Positions 1 through 8,759 are shown, counted from the first letter of the stretch. The stretch is 32,014 nucleotides of DNA from Bacteroidales bacterium (GCA_028703095.1 JAQVNO010000016.1:1-32014); one strand, 5' to 3'. Notes: a model not told the origin generated them from the letters alone. Translations and numbers: made by a program.

Positions 1-1262
1 CACCCGTAAGTAATAAAGGAAAGAGTGTCATCTTTTGGAATACTGTCGTAAACACCGTTTGGATTTTTAACCCAAATTACAATCGTATCATAGCCTAAGC
101 TAGGAGTATAATTCCCAATATGAAAAGAAGTAGATGCAAAATCAACCGGTAAATTACCTCCTGTCCAATTATAGTTTGGCTTCATAACTCCGTTTACACT
201 CCAATAAATAGTTGCTGAAGTTAAGTTATTTAATCCTGTATTTTGAATTTTAATGTATATAGGAAGACTGACGTTCGCCACAACTTTCATAGTATGTGGA
301 GTATCAATGGAATACATCGCTGCCCCATTTAAATAATTGGGATTATTCGGATGTCTAATGTTTATAAAAGAATGTGATTCCGTAATATAGTTACCAACAG
401 AATCTTCCGCTCTGACAGTATAAGACACATTTGTGCCGTAAATTTGTTGTGGAATAATTGCTGAAAATGTGGTTGCATTTTCTTTAGTCATAATTACTTG
501 ATTTGGAGAACCGTTGTTGATAGTATATGTTAATTTAACCAAACTATCTTCAGCGTCAACTACTGTGGCTCGTATATCGAAAGTACCAACCCCGTAAACG
601 GTATCTTTATATACTGGAGTAAGTAATGTTAAGGTAGGAGGATCTAACTCGTGAGAGCCTCCTCTGAGTTCAAAATTATCTAATAACCATCCATAAGCAA
701 ATTGAGTGCCTATGGTATTTCCTCTTTTGATTTTAAAACGAAACCTAACTCTTCCCCAACCTGCTTCAGCTGAAATATCAAAGCGTTCTTCTTTCCACCA
801 GGAATTGTTAGGTGTTGCTAATGAATCTGTCGGTTGCCAATCAACATAACTGTTTTGATTGAATCGTTGTTGTAAATAGGCACTTGGAGTATTTCCTAAA
901 TAACAACTAGCAGGAATTTTTTGCCATTGTGCGCCCGTTAAATCTTCTTGCATTTCAATTTGAGCAATATCGTTACTTGCTATTTTACAAATATGGTTAA
1001 AACTTAACCATACAAATGCATATTGTGTGCAATCAAAAAATGGGGTTGTAACCATGATAGAATCCCCTAATTGATTTGGAACAAATCCATGAAAAGATTT
1101 TGGATTGCTGACTGTATAAACCGTATTTACAGTCCATGAGCCGCTTGGAGTAATAGTCCAATTAACAATACTGTCAAAATTTTGTGTTCCGACTATCGTT
1201 TGAGATTTTAATGCTGTATTGAGAAATCCAAAAAAACTGATAAAAAGTAAATATTTTTTCAT
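1..1262 (-). CDS. secreted multidomain surface protein, C-terminus off window
   Basis: I read this frame by hand from the ATG at 1262-1260. It stays open to the left edge, giving about 420 residues of an incomplete protein. It starts with a signal peptide (MKKYLLFISFFGFLNTALKS, then QT). Residues about 20-200 form a beta-rich region ending in GWLLDNFEL, the kind of ending seen in MAM/jelly-roll lectin modules of Bacteroidota surface proteins. After that come an Ig/FN3-like stretch (DPPTLTLLTPVY, YTVRAEDSVGN) and another beta-sandwich-like stretch (IYIKIQNTGLNNL). No catalytic motif is visible in the part present. By analogy with the family it is probably exported and may carry a type IX secretion C-terminal domain beyond the window, but that is inference. 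It is divergent from polA, and no clear TAnnTTTG promoter was found for it. Confidence 0.75.
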   Translation of the reverse strand, partial: MKKYLLFISFFGFLNTALKSQTIVGTQNFDSIVNWTITPSGSWTVNTVYTVSNPKSFHGFVPNQLGDSIMVTTPFFDCTQYAFVWLSFNHICKIASNDIAQIEMQEDLTGAQWQKIPASCYLGNTPSAYLQQRFNQNSYVDWQPTDSLATPNNSWWKEERFDISAEAGWGRVRFRFKIKRGNTIGTQFAYGWLLDNFELRGGSHELDPPTLTLLTPVYKDTVYGVGTFDIRATVVDAEDSLVKLTYTINNGSPNQVIMTKENATTFSAIIPQQIYGTNVSYTVRAEDSVGNYITESHSFINIRHPNNPNYLNGAAMYSIDTPHTMKVVANVSLPIYIKIQNTGLNNLTSATIYWSVNGVMKPNYNWTGGNLPVDFASTSFHIGNYTPSLGYDTIVIWVKNPNGVYDSIPKDDTLSFITYG

Positions 1263-1678
1263 TTTTCTGTTATTTAATTAATAATAATTTTCAAAGTATT
1301 TTTATAAAGTAAACGTAGAATTATGTTCATTTTTTTAAATTTTCAAATTATTGACACTTTTAGGTAAATTATTGAAATGATTTATTTTTTTTCTATTTTC
1401 AAAAAGCTTTAAATTTAATAAAACAAGCTGATAGTTAATGATATTTTATTTTATCTAAGTATTAATTATTAGGCTTCGAATATACAAATTTTTATAATAT
1501 AAATTTATTAATTCTATTAATAGAAACTCATTTTAGCTATAAAACACAGAAATACATATATATAAAATTATAATTAATGAAATATTTTTAAATCATTTTA
1601 AAGTATAAATTTTAAATTAAGTAAGTCTATGATAAAAAATCGTGTACTTTTGTATATTCAATAAATATTCATATTTGT
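1263..1678. other. AT-rich divergent intergenic region, 416 bp
   Basis: This gap separates the leftward secreted-protein gene from rightward polA. It is very AT-rich, with no open frame of note and no tRNA-like or long hairpin structure. The only elements I can name are the polA -7 motif near its right end and a short perfect palindrome, CTATTAATAG at 1514-1523. In such AT-rich DNA a palindrome of that length may be chance. Confidence 0.6.
1645..1652 (+). promoter_or_regulatory. Bacteroidota-type -7 element (TACTTTTG) for polA
   Basis: TACTTTTG fits the Bacteroidota -7 consensus TAnnTTTG and lies 26 bp upstream of the polA ATG. No clear TTG-type -33 element is visible at the usual distance, so the assignment rests on the -7 match and its position. 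Confidence 0.5.
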
Positions 1679-4468
1679 ATGGAGAAATTTCAAAAAAACT
1701 TATACCTTATAGATGCAATGGCTCTGATTTATAGAGCTTATTATGCTTTAAATAAAAATCCGCGCATCAATTCTAAAGGATTAAACACTTCTGCTATTTT
1801 AGGTTTTACAAATTCATTTTATGAAATTATTAAAAAAGACAATTTAACCCATATTGCTGTTGCATTTGACACCTATGGTCCTACCTTAAGGCAAATTGAT
1901 TATGCAGAATATAAGGCAAATAGAGAAAGTACTCCTGAAGACATTGTTTTAAGTTTACCTTATATTCGAAGCATAATTGACGCGTTTAACATTCCCTTGA
2001 TGGAACTTGCCGGATACGAAGCAGATGATATAATAGGAACTATGGCTAAAAAGGCAGAAAACAAGGGATTTACAGTCTACATGGTTACTTCAGATAAAGA
2101 TTACGGACAATTGGTTTCCGATAAAGTATTTATGTATAAACCTGCCTATTTGGGGAATAGTATTAGTATTTTGGGAACAAAAGAAATATGCGAAAAATAT
2201 AGCATTCAAAGACCGGAACAATTAATCGATATTCTTGGGTTGTGGGGAGATGCGTCAGATAATATTCCGGGAATCAAAGGAATAGGTGAAGTAACAGCAA
2301 AAAAATTAATTGCTGAATTCGGCTCAATAGAATCACTTATTGAAAATGCAAATAACATAACAAACGAAAAACTTCGTCAAAAAATAGAAGAGGGAAAAGA
2401 AATGGCTTTAACATCTAAAATGCTGGCAACTATCTTATTAGATGTTCCTATTGATTTTAACGAAGCTTTATTGGAAATAAAAGAACCGAATTTGAATAAA
2501 CTAAAGCAAATTTTTGAAGAACTCGAATTTAAAAATATTGCTCAACGAATATATATGAATTTTGTGAAGAGTAAAGAAAATTCGGATTCTCCTATTTTGC
2601 CAAATCTATTTTCAAATAGTGAAAAAAATCAAATTGCAAAAAGTGAAGCTTCTACTTTTTCATCTATTCATACTACTTCACATTATTATCAACTGATAAA
2701 TTCGTACGAAGCACTTGAAAAATTAACACTTACATTACAAAATACTTCATTAATTTGTTTTGATACAGAAACCGATGGTTTGGATTTAATACAGGTAAAA
2801 TTGTTAGGATTATCCATAACTACCGAACCTCATAAAGCATATTATATAGCAATGCCTTCATCTTATGAAGAAACACTTCGTTGGATGAAATTATTGAAAC
2901 CTGTTTTTGAAAATCCATCTATACAAAAAATCGCACAAAATTTGAAGTTCGACATGCAAGTTTTACAGCGTTTTCAAGTCGAAGTCAAGGGGAAATGTTT
3001 TGATACTATGTTGGCACATTATATCATTGAACCTGAAATGCGACATAATTTAGATTTTTTGGCAAAAAGCTATCTTAATTATGATCCCATTACTTATGAA
3101 AGCTTAATAGGAAAAGATCCAAAAAACAATAACTTGTCGCAAATCCCTATTGAGAAAGTTAAAGATTATGCTTGCGAAGATGCCGATATTACTTTACAAC
3201 TTTTTTATCTTTTAGAAAATCAATTAAAAGAAAAAGATGGAGACCTCTTATTCAATGAAGTTGAAATGCCTTTGGTCCCTATTTTAGCAAGTATGGAACA
3301 AAAGGGGATGAAAATTGATACCGATTTTTTGATTTCCTATGCGAAAAAATTACAAATAAAAGCGGAAGAAATAGAAAACAAAATAATTGAATATTCGGGA
3401 GAATCTTTTAATGTTTCTTCCCCTAAACAATTAGGAATTATTTTGTTCGAAAAATTAAAAATCATTGAAAATGCAAAACTTACAAAATCTAAACAATATC
3501 AAACCGGCGAAGAAGTATTGCAAAAATTAGAACATAAACATCCCATTATTCCCCTTATTTTAGAATATAGAGGCTTAATGAAATTAAAATCGACCTATGC
3601 CGAAGCTTTTCCTACTTTAGTCCATTCACTCACAGGACGTGTTCATACATCATTTAATCAGGCAGTTACTGCAACAGGAAGATTAAGTTCCAGCAATCCG
3701 AATTTACAAAATATACCCATCCGTAATGAGGAAGGAAGAGAAATCAGAAAAGCTTTTATCCCTGCAAATGATTTTTATATCCTTTTAGCGGCAGATTATT
3801 CACAAATAGAATTACGTTTAATGGCGGCTATGAGTGGAGATGAAAGCATGTTTGAATCTTTTTGCAATGGAGAAGATATTCACGCAGCAACCGCATCAAA
3901 AATTTTTAATGTGCCTTTAAATAAAGTTACGCGTGAGATGCGTAGAAATGCTAAAACAGTGAATTTTGGTATTATATACGGCATTTCTACTTTCGGTTTA
4001 TCCGAACGATTAAATATCTCGCGTAAGGAAGCAGCGGAAATTATTGAGCAGTATTTTGAAAAATATCCAAAAATAAAAAAATTTATGGAAAGCCAAAAAA
4101 GCTTTGCCAAAAAAAATGGCTATGTTGAAACCTTGATGAAACGCCGAAGGTATTTAAGGGATATTAATTCTAATAATTCTATTATCAGAGGAGTAGCCGA
4201 ACGCAATGCCATAAATGCACCCATTCAAGGTTCGGCAGCGGATATGATTAAACTAGCAATGATAAAGATTTACAATGAAATACAAAACAGGAAGTTAAAA
4301 TCTTTTTTTGTCTTGCAAGTTCATGATGAATTGGTTTTTGATGTGTATAAACCTGAATTGGAAGAAATGAAATCCATTGTATATCAAGGAATGATTAATG
4401 CAATGCCGATAACAGTACCTTTGGAAATAGATATGAAATCAGGAAATAATTGGTTAGAAGCTCATTAA
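1679..4468 (+). CDS. polA: DNA polymerase I with 5' nuclease, proofreading and polymerase domains
   Basis: This gene-repair and Okazaki-fragment-processing polymerase has 929 residues, the normal full length. Residues 1-300 are the 5'-3' nuclease, with acidic motifs (GYEADDIIG, TSDKDYGQL, GDASDNIPGIKGIG) and a helix-hairpin-helix. Residues about 340-530 are a 3'-5' exonuclease whose metal ligands look intact: D362 and E364 in FDTETD, D425 in NLKFD, and Y497/D501 in the third motif. Proofreading is therefore probably active, unlike in Taq-type enzymes. Residues about 560-929 are the polymerase: motif A DYSQIELR (D706), the O-helix with R755, K759, F763 and Y767, and motif C VHDE (D883). The ATG is preceded by a good -7 element. 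It is followed 13 bp later by the flippase gene, so the three genes downstream may be co-transcribed. Confidence 0.97.
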   Translation: MEKFQKNLYLIDAMALIYRAYYALNKNPRINSKGLNTSAILGFTNSFYEIIKKDNLTHIAVAFDTYGPTLRQIDYAEYKANRESTPEDIVLSLPYIRSIIDAFNIPLMELAGYEADDIIGTMAKKAENKGFTVYMVTSDKDYGQLVSDKVFMYKPAYLGNSISILGTKEICEKYSIQRPEQLIDILGLWGDASDNIPGIKGIGEVTAKKLIAEFGSIESLIENANNITNEKLRQKIEEGKEMALTSKMLATILLDVPIDFNEALLEIKEPNLNKLKQIFEELEFKNIAQRIYMNFVKSKENSDSPILPNLFSNSEKNQIAKSEASTFSSIHTTSHYYQLINSYEALEKLTLTLQNTSLICFDTETDGLDLIQVKLLGLSITTEPHKAYYIAMPSSYEETLRWMKLLKPVFENPSIQKIAQNLKFDMQVLQRFQVEVKGKCFDTMLAHYIIEPEMRHNLDFLAKSYLNYDPITYESLIGKDPKNNNLSQIPIEKVKDYACEDADITLQLFYLLENQLKEKDGDLLFNEVEMPLVPILASMEQKGMKIDTDFLISYAKKLQIKAEEIENKIIEYSGESFNVSSPKQLGIILFEKLKIIENAKLTKSKQYQTGEEVLQKLEHKHPIIPLILEYRGLMKLKSTYAEAFPTLVHSLTGRVHTSFNQAVTATGRLSSSNPNLQNIPIRNEEGREIRKAFIPANDFYILLAADYSQIELRLMAAMSGDESMFESFCNGEDIHAATASKIFNVPLNKVTREMRRNAKTVNFGIIYGISTFGLSERLNISRKEAAEIIEQYFEKYPKIKKFMESQKSFAKKNGYVETLMKRRRYLRDINSNNSIIRGVAERNAINAPIQGSAADMIKLAMIKIYNEIQNRKLKSFFVLQVHDELVFDVYKPELEEMKSIVYQGMINAMPITVPLEIDMKSGNNWLEAH

Positions 4469-4481
4469 ATTAGATTTTTAA

Positions 4482-5792
4482 ATGTTTAGAAAAGTTATAG
4501 GAACATTTGGAGCACGTATTTTTTGTACACTGATATCGTTCGGTATTGTTATAATTAATTCCCATGAATTCGGACCAAGTGGCTTAGGTACTATTGGACT
4601 TTTTTTATTAGGTGTTACTATCTTACAAAATTTAACTTCTTTTTTCGGTGGTCCTTCTCTTGTCTATATGCTTCCCAGGAACAATGGATTTCAACTTATT
4701 TTTCTTTCTTATATCTTTAATTTATTGATAAATATATTGGGAACCTATCTTTTATTTGTGCTTAATTTAATTCCAAAGGAGTTTGTTTGGCATTTGTTTT
4801 TTTCCTCTATTTTCTTTTCGTTATATTATATCAATTCATTGGTAATATTATCATATGAAAAAATTAAAATTTATAATATTTTAAGTCTTATTCAAATTAT
4901 TATTCAGCTACTTTTGATGGTGATACTTTTATTTTTATTACATGTGAAAGAAATTTCATCCTTTATTTACGCCTATCTTTTTTCTCATTTTTTAGTAGCT
5001 TTGATTAGTATTCCTTATATTTGGAAAGATTTAAAATTTAATGGTTTTAATAATATTTTTTTGTTGTTAAAACACATGCTGTCTTATGGTTTTATTATAC
5101 AAATTGCAAATTTTGCTCAACTATTAAATTATCGATTGAGTTATTATATTATTGAATTTTGTTCCGGAAGGAAAGCCTTAGGACTTTTTGATTTAGGCAC
5201 AAAACTATCGGAAGCAGTATGGATTTTACCTAAGAGTATGGCAACCGTTCAATATGCAAGAATTTCAAATTGTAAAGATAATATTGCTTATGCTAAAAAA
5301 TTAAGCTTGGCTTTTTTAAAATTAAGTTTTGCTTTTGCTTTTTGTGCTACTTTGTTTTTGGTTTGTTTGCCGGCACAATGGATAGCATGGATATTCGGTC
5401 CCGAATTTATGGAATCAAAAAAATTATTGTATGTCTTAGCGCTCGGAATCGTACTTTTTTCTTGTAATATAATTGTTTCTCACTATTTTTCAAGTTTCGG
5501 TTTGTATAAAATCAATGCCATCGCTTCACTAATCGGAGTGATTATAACTGCCGGACTCGGAATATCACTTATCCCTTGGTTTTCGAGTAAATCCTATATG
5601 GATGTTATATTAGGCGTTGGAGGGATTACATCTTTATCCTATATTTCAAGCTTTATCTACACTTTTATCCGTTTCATTAAACATTCGCATCTAAAATTTA
5701 AAGAATTGTGGATTGATAAAAAAGACATCCTTTTATTACAAACAGAAATAAAAAAAATTCTTAGAAATCATGATAAAAACAAAGCCATATAA
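4482..5792 (+). CDS. Wzx-like polysaccharide flippase (MOP superfamily)
   Basis: This is a 436-residue integral membrane protein, hydrophobic nearly throughout, with about twelve predicted transmembrane segments. It begins FRKVIGTFGARIFCTLISFG and carries the early FGPSGLGTIGLF motif typical of oligosaccharide flippases, which read (E)(F/Y)GPxGxGxx. Such proteins move undecaprenyl-linked sugar repeat units from the cytoplasmic to the periplasmic face of the inner membrane. It starts 13 bp after polA, and its 3' end overlaps the glycosyltransferase gene by 23 bp, which suggests translational coupling with that enzyme. I cannot tell whether it serves O-antigen, capsule or exopolysaccharide. No Wzy polymerase lies beside it. 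Confidence 0.8.
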   Translation: MFRKVIGTFGARIFCTLISFGIVIINSHEFGPSGLGTIGLFLLGVTILQNLTSFFGGPSLVYMLPRNNGFQLIFLSYIFNLLINILGTYLLFVLNLIPKEFVWHLFFSSIFFSLYYINSLVILSYEKIKIYNILSLIQIIIQLLLMVILLFLLHVKEISSFIYAYLFSHFLVALISIPYIWKDLKFNGFNNIFLLLKHMLSYGFIIQIANFAQLLNYRLSYYIIEFCSGRKALGLFDLGTKLSEAVWILPKSMATVQYARISNCKDNIAYAKKLSLAFLKLSFAFAFCATLFLVCLPAQWIAWIFGPEFMESKKLLYVLALGIVLFSCNIIVSHYFSSFGLYKINAIASLIGVIITAGLGISLIPWFSSKSYMDVILGVGGITSLSYISSFIYTFIRFIKHSHLKFKELWIDKKDILLLQTEIKKILRNHDKNKAI

Positions 5793-6939
5793 TATTCTTC
5801 ATCTTGTAAGTTGGTATCCTACACTACAAGACCCAACAAAAGGCAATTTTTGTTTACGACATGTTAACGCCATTGCTTTGAAGAATCCTTCTGTTGTTTT
5901 GATGGTTATTTCAGATTCTAATATAAAGAAAAATAGAGAAATAAAGCATGAAGTTGTTGATAACTTTATTCAAGTAGTCATTGCTGTAAAGGCTTGTAAA
6001 TCAAAGACTAATCCTTTGATAAATAAGATTAATAAGTATCGTCTTTTTAAAGGGTATAATTTTGGATTGCAATATATTAAAAAAAATATTTTTATTCCCG
6101 ATTTAGTACATCTTCACGTTACTCTACCTCTTGGAAGTGTTGCTATGTATTGGAAGTGGCGATATAAATTACCCTATGTTTTAAGCGAGCATTGGTCTGT
6201 GTATTCATACAAAGACAGACGATTAAAAGAAATTAAAATAAAAAAGAAAATCGTGCAAATTAACAAACAAGCAGCTATGATAACAGCTGTTAGTGATGAA
6301 CTGAAAAAAAATATGCAATCCTACGGAGTGAAAAATCACATTGAAGTAATTCCAAATGTAGTTGATTTAAATCTATTTACATTAAAAAAACCAACAAAAA
6401 AAGAAAAAATACAAATATTACATGTTTCTTCTTTGAATGATGAAGAAAAGAATTTTTCCGGAATATTACGTGTTATTAATCGCTTGTATAAAAACAGAAA
6501 TGATTTTGAGATACATGTCATACACGATTATGATAAGATGCAATATAAACCTTATATTGACGCAAACAATTTATCGAAATGCGTAATTTTTCACGGAAAG
6601 AAAAGTATGGAAGACTTAGCAAAATGGTATCAGACAGCCGATTTTCTTGTAATGTTTTCCAATTTTGAAACTTTTTCTTGTGTAGTAATGGAAGCCTTGG
6701 CTTGTGGTACACCCGTTTTAGCAACGAGTACAGGTGCTATACCTGAAATGCTTGGTGAAGGTCGCGGTTTCATTATTCCTCCCGGCGATGAAGATGCTCT
6801 TTTTAATGGAATGAATAATATGATGGATTCATTTCCCTTGTTTTCTCCTGATACATTAAGGCAATTTGTGCTTGATAGTTATGACAAAGAAATAATTAAT
6901 AACAAATTTTATCGCGTTTATCAGGGTGTTTTAAAATGA
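5770..6939 (+). CDS. GT4-family glycosyltransferase
   Basis: This 389-residue protein has the two-Rossmann GT-B layout. The N-terminal half contains HLVSWYP, a GNF(C)LRH stretch and HLHVTLPLG. The C-terminal half contains VIPNVVD, ILHVSSL and the retaining GT4 signature FETFSCVVMEALACGTPV, in which E300 and E308 form the E-x7-E pair that contacts the nucleotide sugar. It transfers a sugar onto a growing lipid-linked glycan at the cytoplasmic face. Donor and acceptor cannot be inferred from sequence alone. The ATG lies inside the flippase gene, and this 23-bp overlap ties the two together in one polysaccharide pathway. It is the last gene of the polA run and is followed by a 200-bp gap. Confidence 0.88.
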   Translation: MIKTKPYNILHLVSWYPTLQDPTKGNFCLRHVNAIALKNPSVVLMVISDSNIKKNREIKHEVVDNFIQVVIAVKACKSKTNPLINKINKYRLFKGYNFGLQYIKKNIFIPDLVHLHVTLPLGSVAMYWKWRYKLPYVLSEHWSVYSYKDRRLKEIKIKKKIVQINKQAAMITAVSDELKKNMQSYGVKNHIEVIPNVVDLNLFTLKKPTKKEKIQILHVSSLNDEEKNFSGILRVINRLYKNRNDFEIHVIHDYDKMQYKPYIDANNLSKCVIFHGKKSMEDLAKWYQTADFLVMFSNFETFSCVVMEALACGTPVLATSTGAIPEMLGEGRGFIIPPGDEDALFNGMNNMMDSFPLFSPDTLRQFVLDSYDKEIINNKFYRVYQGVLK

Positions 6940-7007
6940 CAATAAAATTATTAAGAGAAAGAAAAATTATAAATGTTAAATCAATTTGTAATTATAAAAA
7001 GTATTTC

Positions 7008-7029
7008 GGATAAAATACGAGGTTTATCC
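7008..7029. repeat. inverted repeat after the glycosyltransferase gene, possible weak terminator
   Basis: GGATAAA and TTTATCC are perfect 7-bp arms around an 8-base loop, 68 bp past the glycosyltransferase stop. No clean T-run follows, so a rho-independent terminator is only one possibility. Confidence 0.3.
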
Positions 7030-7058
7030 TATTAAATATATGATTTCATCAGGAATTT

Positions 7059-7088
7059 ATAGTTATTTCATCGATTAATACAGTATAT
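7059..7088 (+). promoter_or_regulatory. possible LytTR operator: two imperfect direct repeats 21 bp apart
   Basis: ATAGTTATT at 7059-7067 and ACAGTATAT at 7080-7088 each match about six of nine positions of the AgrA-type LytTR half-site ACAGTTAAG. They start 21 bp apart, the two-helical-turn spacing known for LytTR dimers. The pair ends 16 bp before the -7 element of the LiaF-like/LytTR genes, where an activator would sit. The DNA is AT-rich, so a chance match is quite possible. Confidence 0.25.
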
Positions 7089-7104
7089 GCTTGTTTTTAA
7101 GCGA

Positions 7105-7112
7105 TACTTTTG
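7105..7112 (+). promoter_or_regulatory. -7 element (TACTTTTG) for the LiaF-like/LytTR genes
   Basis: TACTTTTG is a perfect TAnnTTTG match. Transcription would begin at about 7118, so the alternative TTG start at 7110 would lie inside the promoter. This supports the ATG at 7140 as the real start of the LiaF-like gene. Confidence 0.6.
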
Positions 7113-7139
7113 CTGCAAAACTTTAAAAATATTTATGTC

Positions 7140-7901
7140 ATGCAAAACGAAAATTTTAAAACAAAACGAAATCTTGTTGATGGTTTATTATTTGGAATAC
7201 TATTAATAGCTGTCGGAGTACTATTATTCGCATTCAATGCTGGAGTTTTAATGCTTGAATGGAAGGCTATTATCATTTCATGGCCGATGCTAGGAGTGGT
7301 TGTAGGTCTTATATTAATGATCAAGAAGCATTTTTTTGGCGGATTTGTAGCTTTCTTTTTCAGTATGTATTTCTTATTGCCTAAGATAGGTTATATCTAT
7401 CCGGATTTTTTCTTTTTCAAAAACTTTGAACAATATTATTGGGCAATGTTTTTTATTATTATTGGAGTTTTTATAATATTTCTGCCATCGCGTATCCGCG
7501 AAAAATGGAATTGTAAACACAGTCGTTCACAGAATGACTGGGGGAAACAGTTAAACCAAAATGTCGATGGTCAAGTAAATATCATAACGTCTTTCAGTGC
7601 AATTGAAGAAGTGGTTTTGGATACTGAATTTAAAGGAGGTAAAATTGATGTTTCCTTTGCTGAAGTAACGTTGGATTTGCGTCATACGTCTTTGAAAGAA
7701 GGTGTTACAGAATTACGTATTGACGGTCATTTTGCAGGAATTAATCTTATAATTCCCGAAGAATGGAATATCAGAGTTGAAAAACAAATGTCATTCGGAG
7801 GTATTTCAGATAAACGTTTAAGCAGTCGAAAACCCATTGATATGAGTAGAGAATTGCTAATATATATCCATTGTTCTTTTGCAGGATGCGAAATAAAATA
7901 A
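7140..7901 (+). CDS. LiaF-like membrane protein with cell-wall-stress response domain
   Basis: I chose the ATG at 7140 (MQNENFKTKR), giving 253 residues, because the longer frame from TTG 7110 would overlap the -7 element. The N-terminal half has four close transmembrane segments (about 17-35, 43-60, 67-80 and 100-118) like the LiaF/DUF5668 membrane domain, with a positively charged N-terminus. After a polar linker, residues about 145-253 form a beta-rich cytoplasmic domain like the LiaF C-terminal domain (FSAIEEVVLDTEFKGGKIDV, FAGINLIIPEEW). In Bacillus, LiaF restrains the LiaS kinase during envelope stress. Here the partner is a LytTR regulator encoded 7 bp downstream, not a two-component pair. 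The role as an envelope sensor or anti-regulator is inferred from this pairing. Confidence 0.75.
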   Translation: MQNENFKTKRNLVDGLLFGILLIAVGVLLFAFNAGVLMLEWKAIIISWPMLGVVVGLILMIKKHFFGGFVAFFFSMYFLLPKIGYIYPDFFFFKNFEQYYWAMFFIIIGVFIIFLPSRIREKWNCKHSRSQNDWGKQLNQNVDGQVNIITSFSAIEEVVLDTEFKGGKIDVSFAEVTLDLRHTSLKEGVTELRIDGHFAGINLIIPEEWNIRVEKQMSFGGISDKRLSSRKPIDMSRELLIYIHCSFAGCEIK

Positions 7902-7908
7902 TAAATCT

Positions 7909-8703
7909 ATGAGTAATTTAATTAGGTCAAAGCTCGAATATTGGAAATATTTAATAATTTCTTTTACTATAGCTTTGACCTATGCTTTTAGTTTGGGTTT
8001 TGTTTTTTCTTCTCCTTTATTTTTTATTTTAACAGATGCTTTTCTTTTCGGACTATTGTTTTTTTGCCAAGGTTTGGTTATTTGGAATGTCTTGCGTTAT
8101 GGCAATTTGGATAACAGATACAAGCCAATACAAATTATTTTTAAAATAATTTTTGGTATTATATTTATTGGGGGTATTTTAGGGATAGAAAGTCTGATTT
8201 TCTATTTAGTTGTTAATCCTTATTTTGCAATCTTTATACAAACCTTACTAATACGTATTTATATCATTTGTTTGTTGTATATTTTTTTTATTTTTTATTA
8301 TAATTCAATTAATCAAGAAAAAATATCACCTATTCTATCTGAAACGACAACAAATAATTTTAGTTCTAAAAAAGATGTTTTGGAAAGAATCAGTGTTCGT
8401 AACGGACAAAAAATAATCATTATAACCATCGATGAAATTATTTATTTACAAGCGGAAGGTGATTATGTTGCTATTGTTACATCCAGAGGAAGGTGGTTGA
8501 AAGAACAAACCATGAAATATTTTGAAGAGCATTTGCCTGAAGATATGTTTATACGTATACATCGTTCGTATATTGTGGCGCTACGTGCAATAAGTCGTAT
8601 TGAAAAAAGCGAACAACATCAATCTGTTATACTAATAACAAAAGAACGTATCAGAATCAGTATTACAGGGTATAAGATTTTAAAGAAAAAGTTAAATCTT
8701 TAA
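7909..8703 (+). CDS. membrane-anchored LytTR DNA-binding regulator
   Basis: This protein has 264 residues. Residues about 13-135 hold four transmembrane segments with no receiver domain. Residues about 160-262 form a C-terminal LytTR DNA-binding domain with its typical core: an ITIDEIIYLQAEGDYV stretch, then MFIRIHRSYIVAL, and the closing ISITGYKILKKKL. Ordinary LytTR response regulators are soluble and phosphorylated on an N-terminal receiver. Here the membrane segment replaces it, so the signal must arrive through the bilayer or from a partner protein. It starts 7 bp after the LiaF-like gene and is surely co-transcribed with it. A plausible model is control by the LiaF-like protein and autoregulation at the repeats near 7059-7088. 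Both ideas are inference. Confidence 0.88.
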   Translation: MSNLIRSKLEYWKYLIISFTIALTYAFSLGFVFSSPLFFILTDAFLFGLLFFCQGLVIWNVLRYGNLDNRYKPIQIIFKIIFGIIFIGGILGIESLIFYLVVNPYFAIFIQTLLIRIYIICLLYIFFIFYYNSINQEKISPILSETTTNNFSSKKDVLERISVRNGQKIIIITIDEIIYLQAEGDYVAIVTSRGRWLKEQTMKYFEEHLPEDMFIRIHRSYIVALRAISRIEKSEQHQSVILITKERIRISITGYKILKKKLNL

Positions 8704-8710
8704 TAATACC

Positions 8711-8743
8711 TTTGAATTCATCTTTTATTATTTTATATTTTTG
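8711..8743 (+). promoter_or_regulatory. -33/-7 promoter for the lipoprotein gene
   Basis: TTTG at 8711-8714 and TATTTTTG at 8736-8743 are separated by 21 bp, close to the usual Bacteroidota spacing. The -7 element ends 16 bp before the ATG at 8760. A second -7-like match, TACCTTTG, lies at 8707-8714 and overlaps the proposed -33. Either way the lipoprotein can be expressed apart from the LytTR gene. Confidence 0.5.
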
Positions 8744-8759
8744 TAACAAAAAATTAAGG

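Noticed and set aside
1514-1523. Palindrome CTATTAATAG as an operator
   Set aside because: Ten bases in a region of mostly A and T are expected to form palindromes by chance, and it lies far from both gene starts.
7110-7139. Longer LiaF-like frame from TTG 7110
   Set aside because: The codons overlap the perfect -7 element at 7105-7112 and lie before the likely transcription start. The ATG at 7140 gives the usual charged N-terminus.
8712-8759. Longer lipoprotein frame from TTG 8712
   Set aside because: It overlaps promoter elements and would bury the lipoprotein signal peptide, which begins cleanly at the ATG at 8760.
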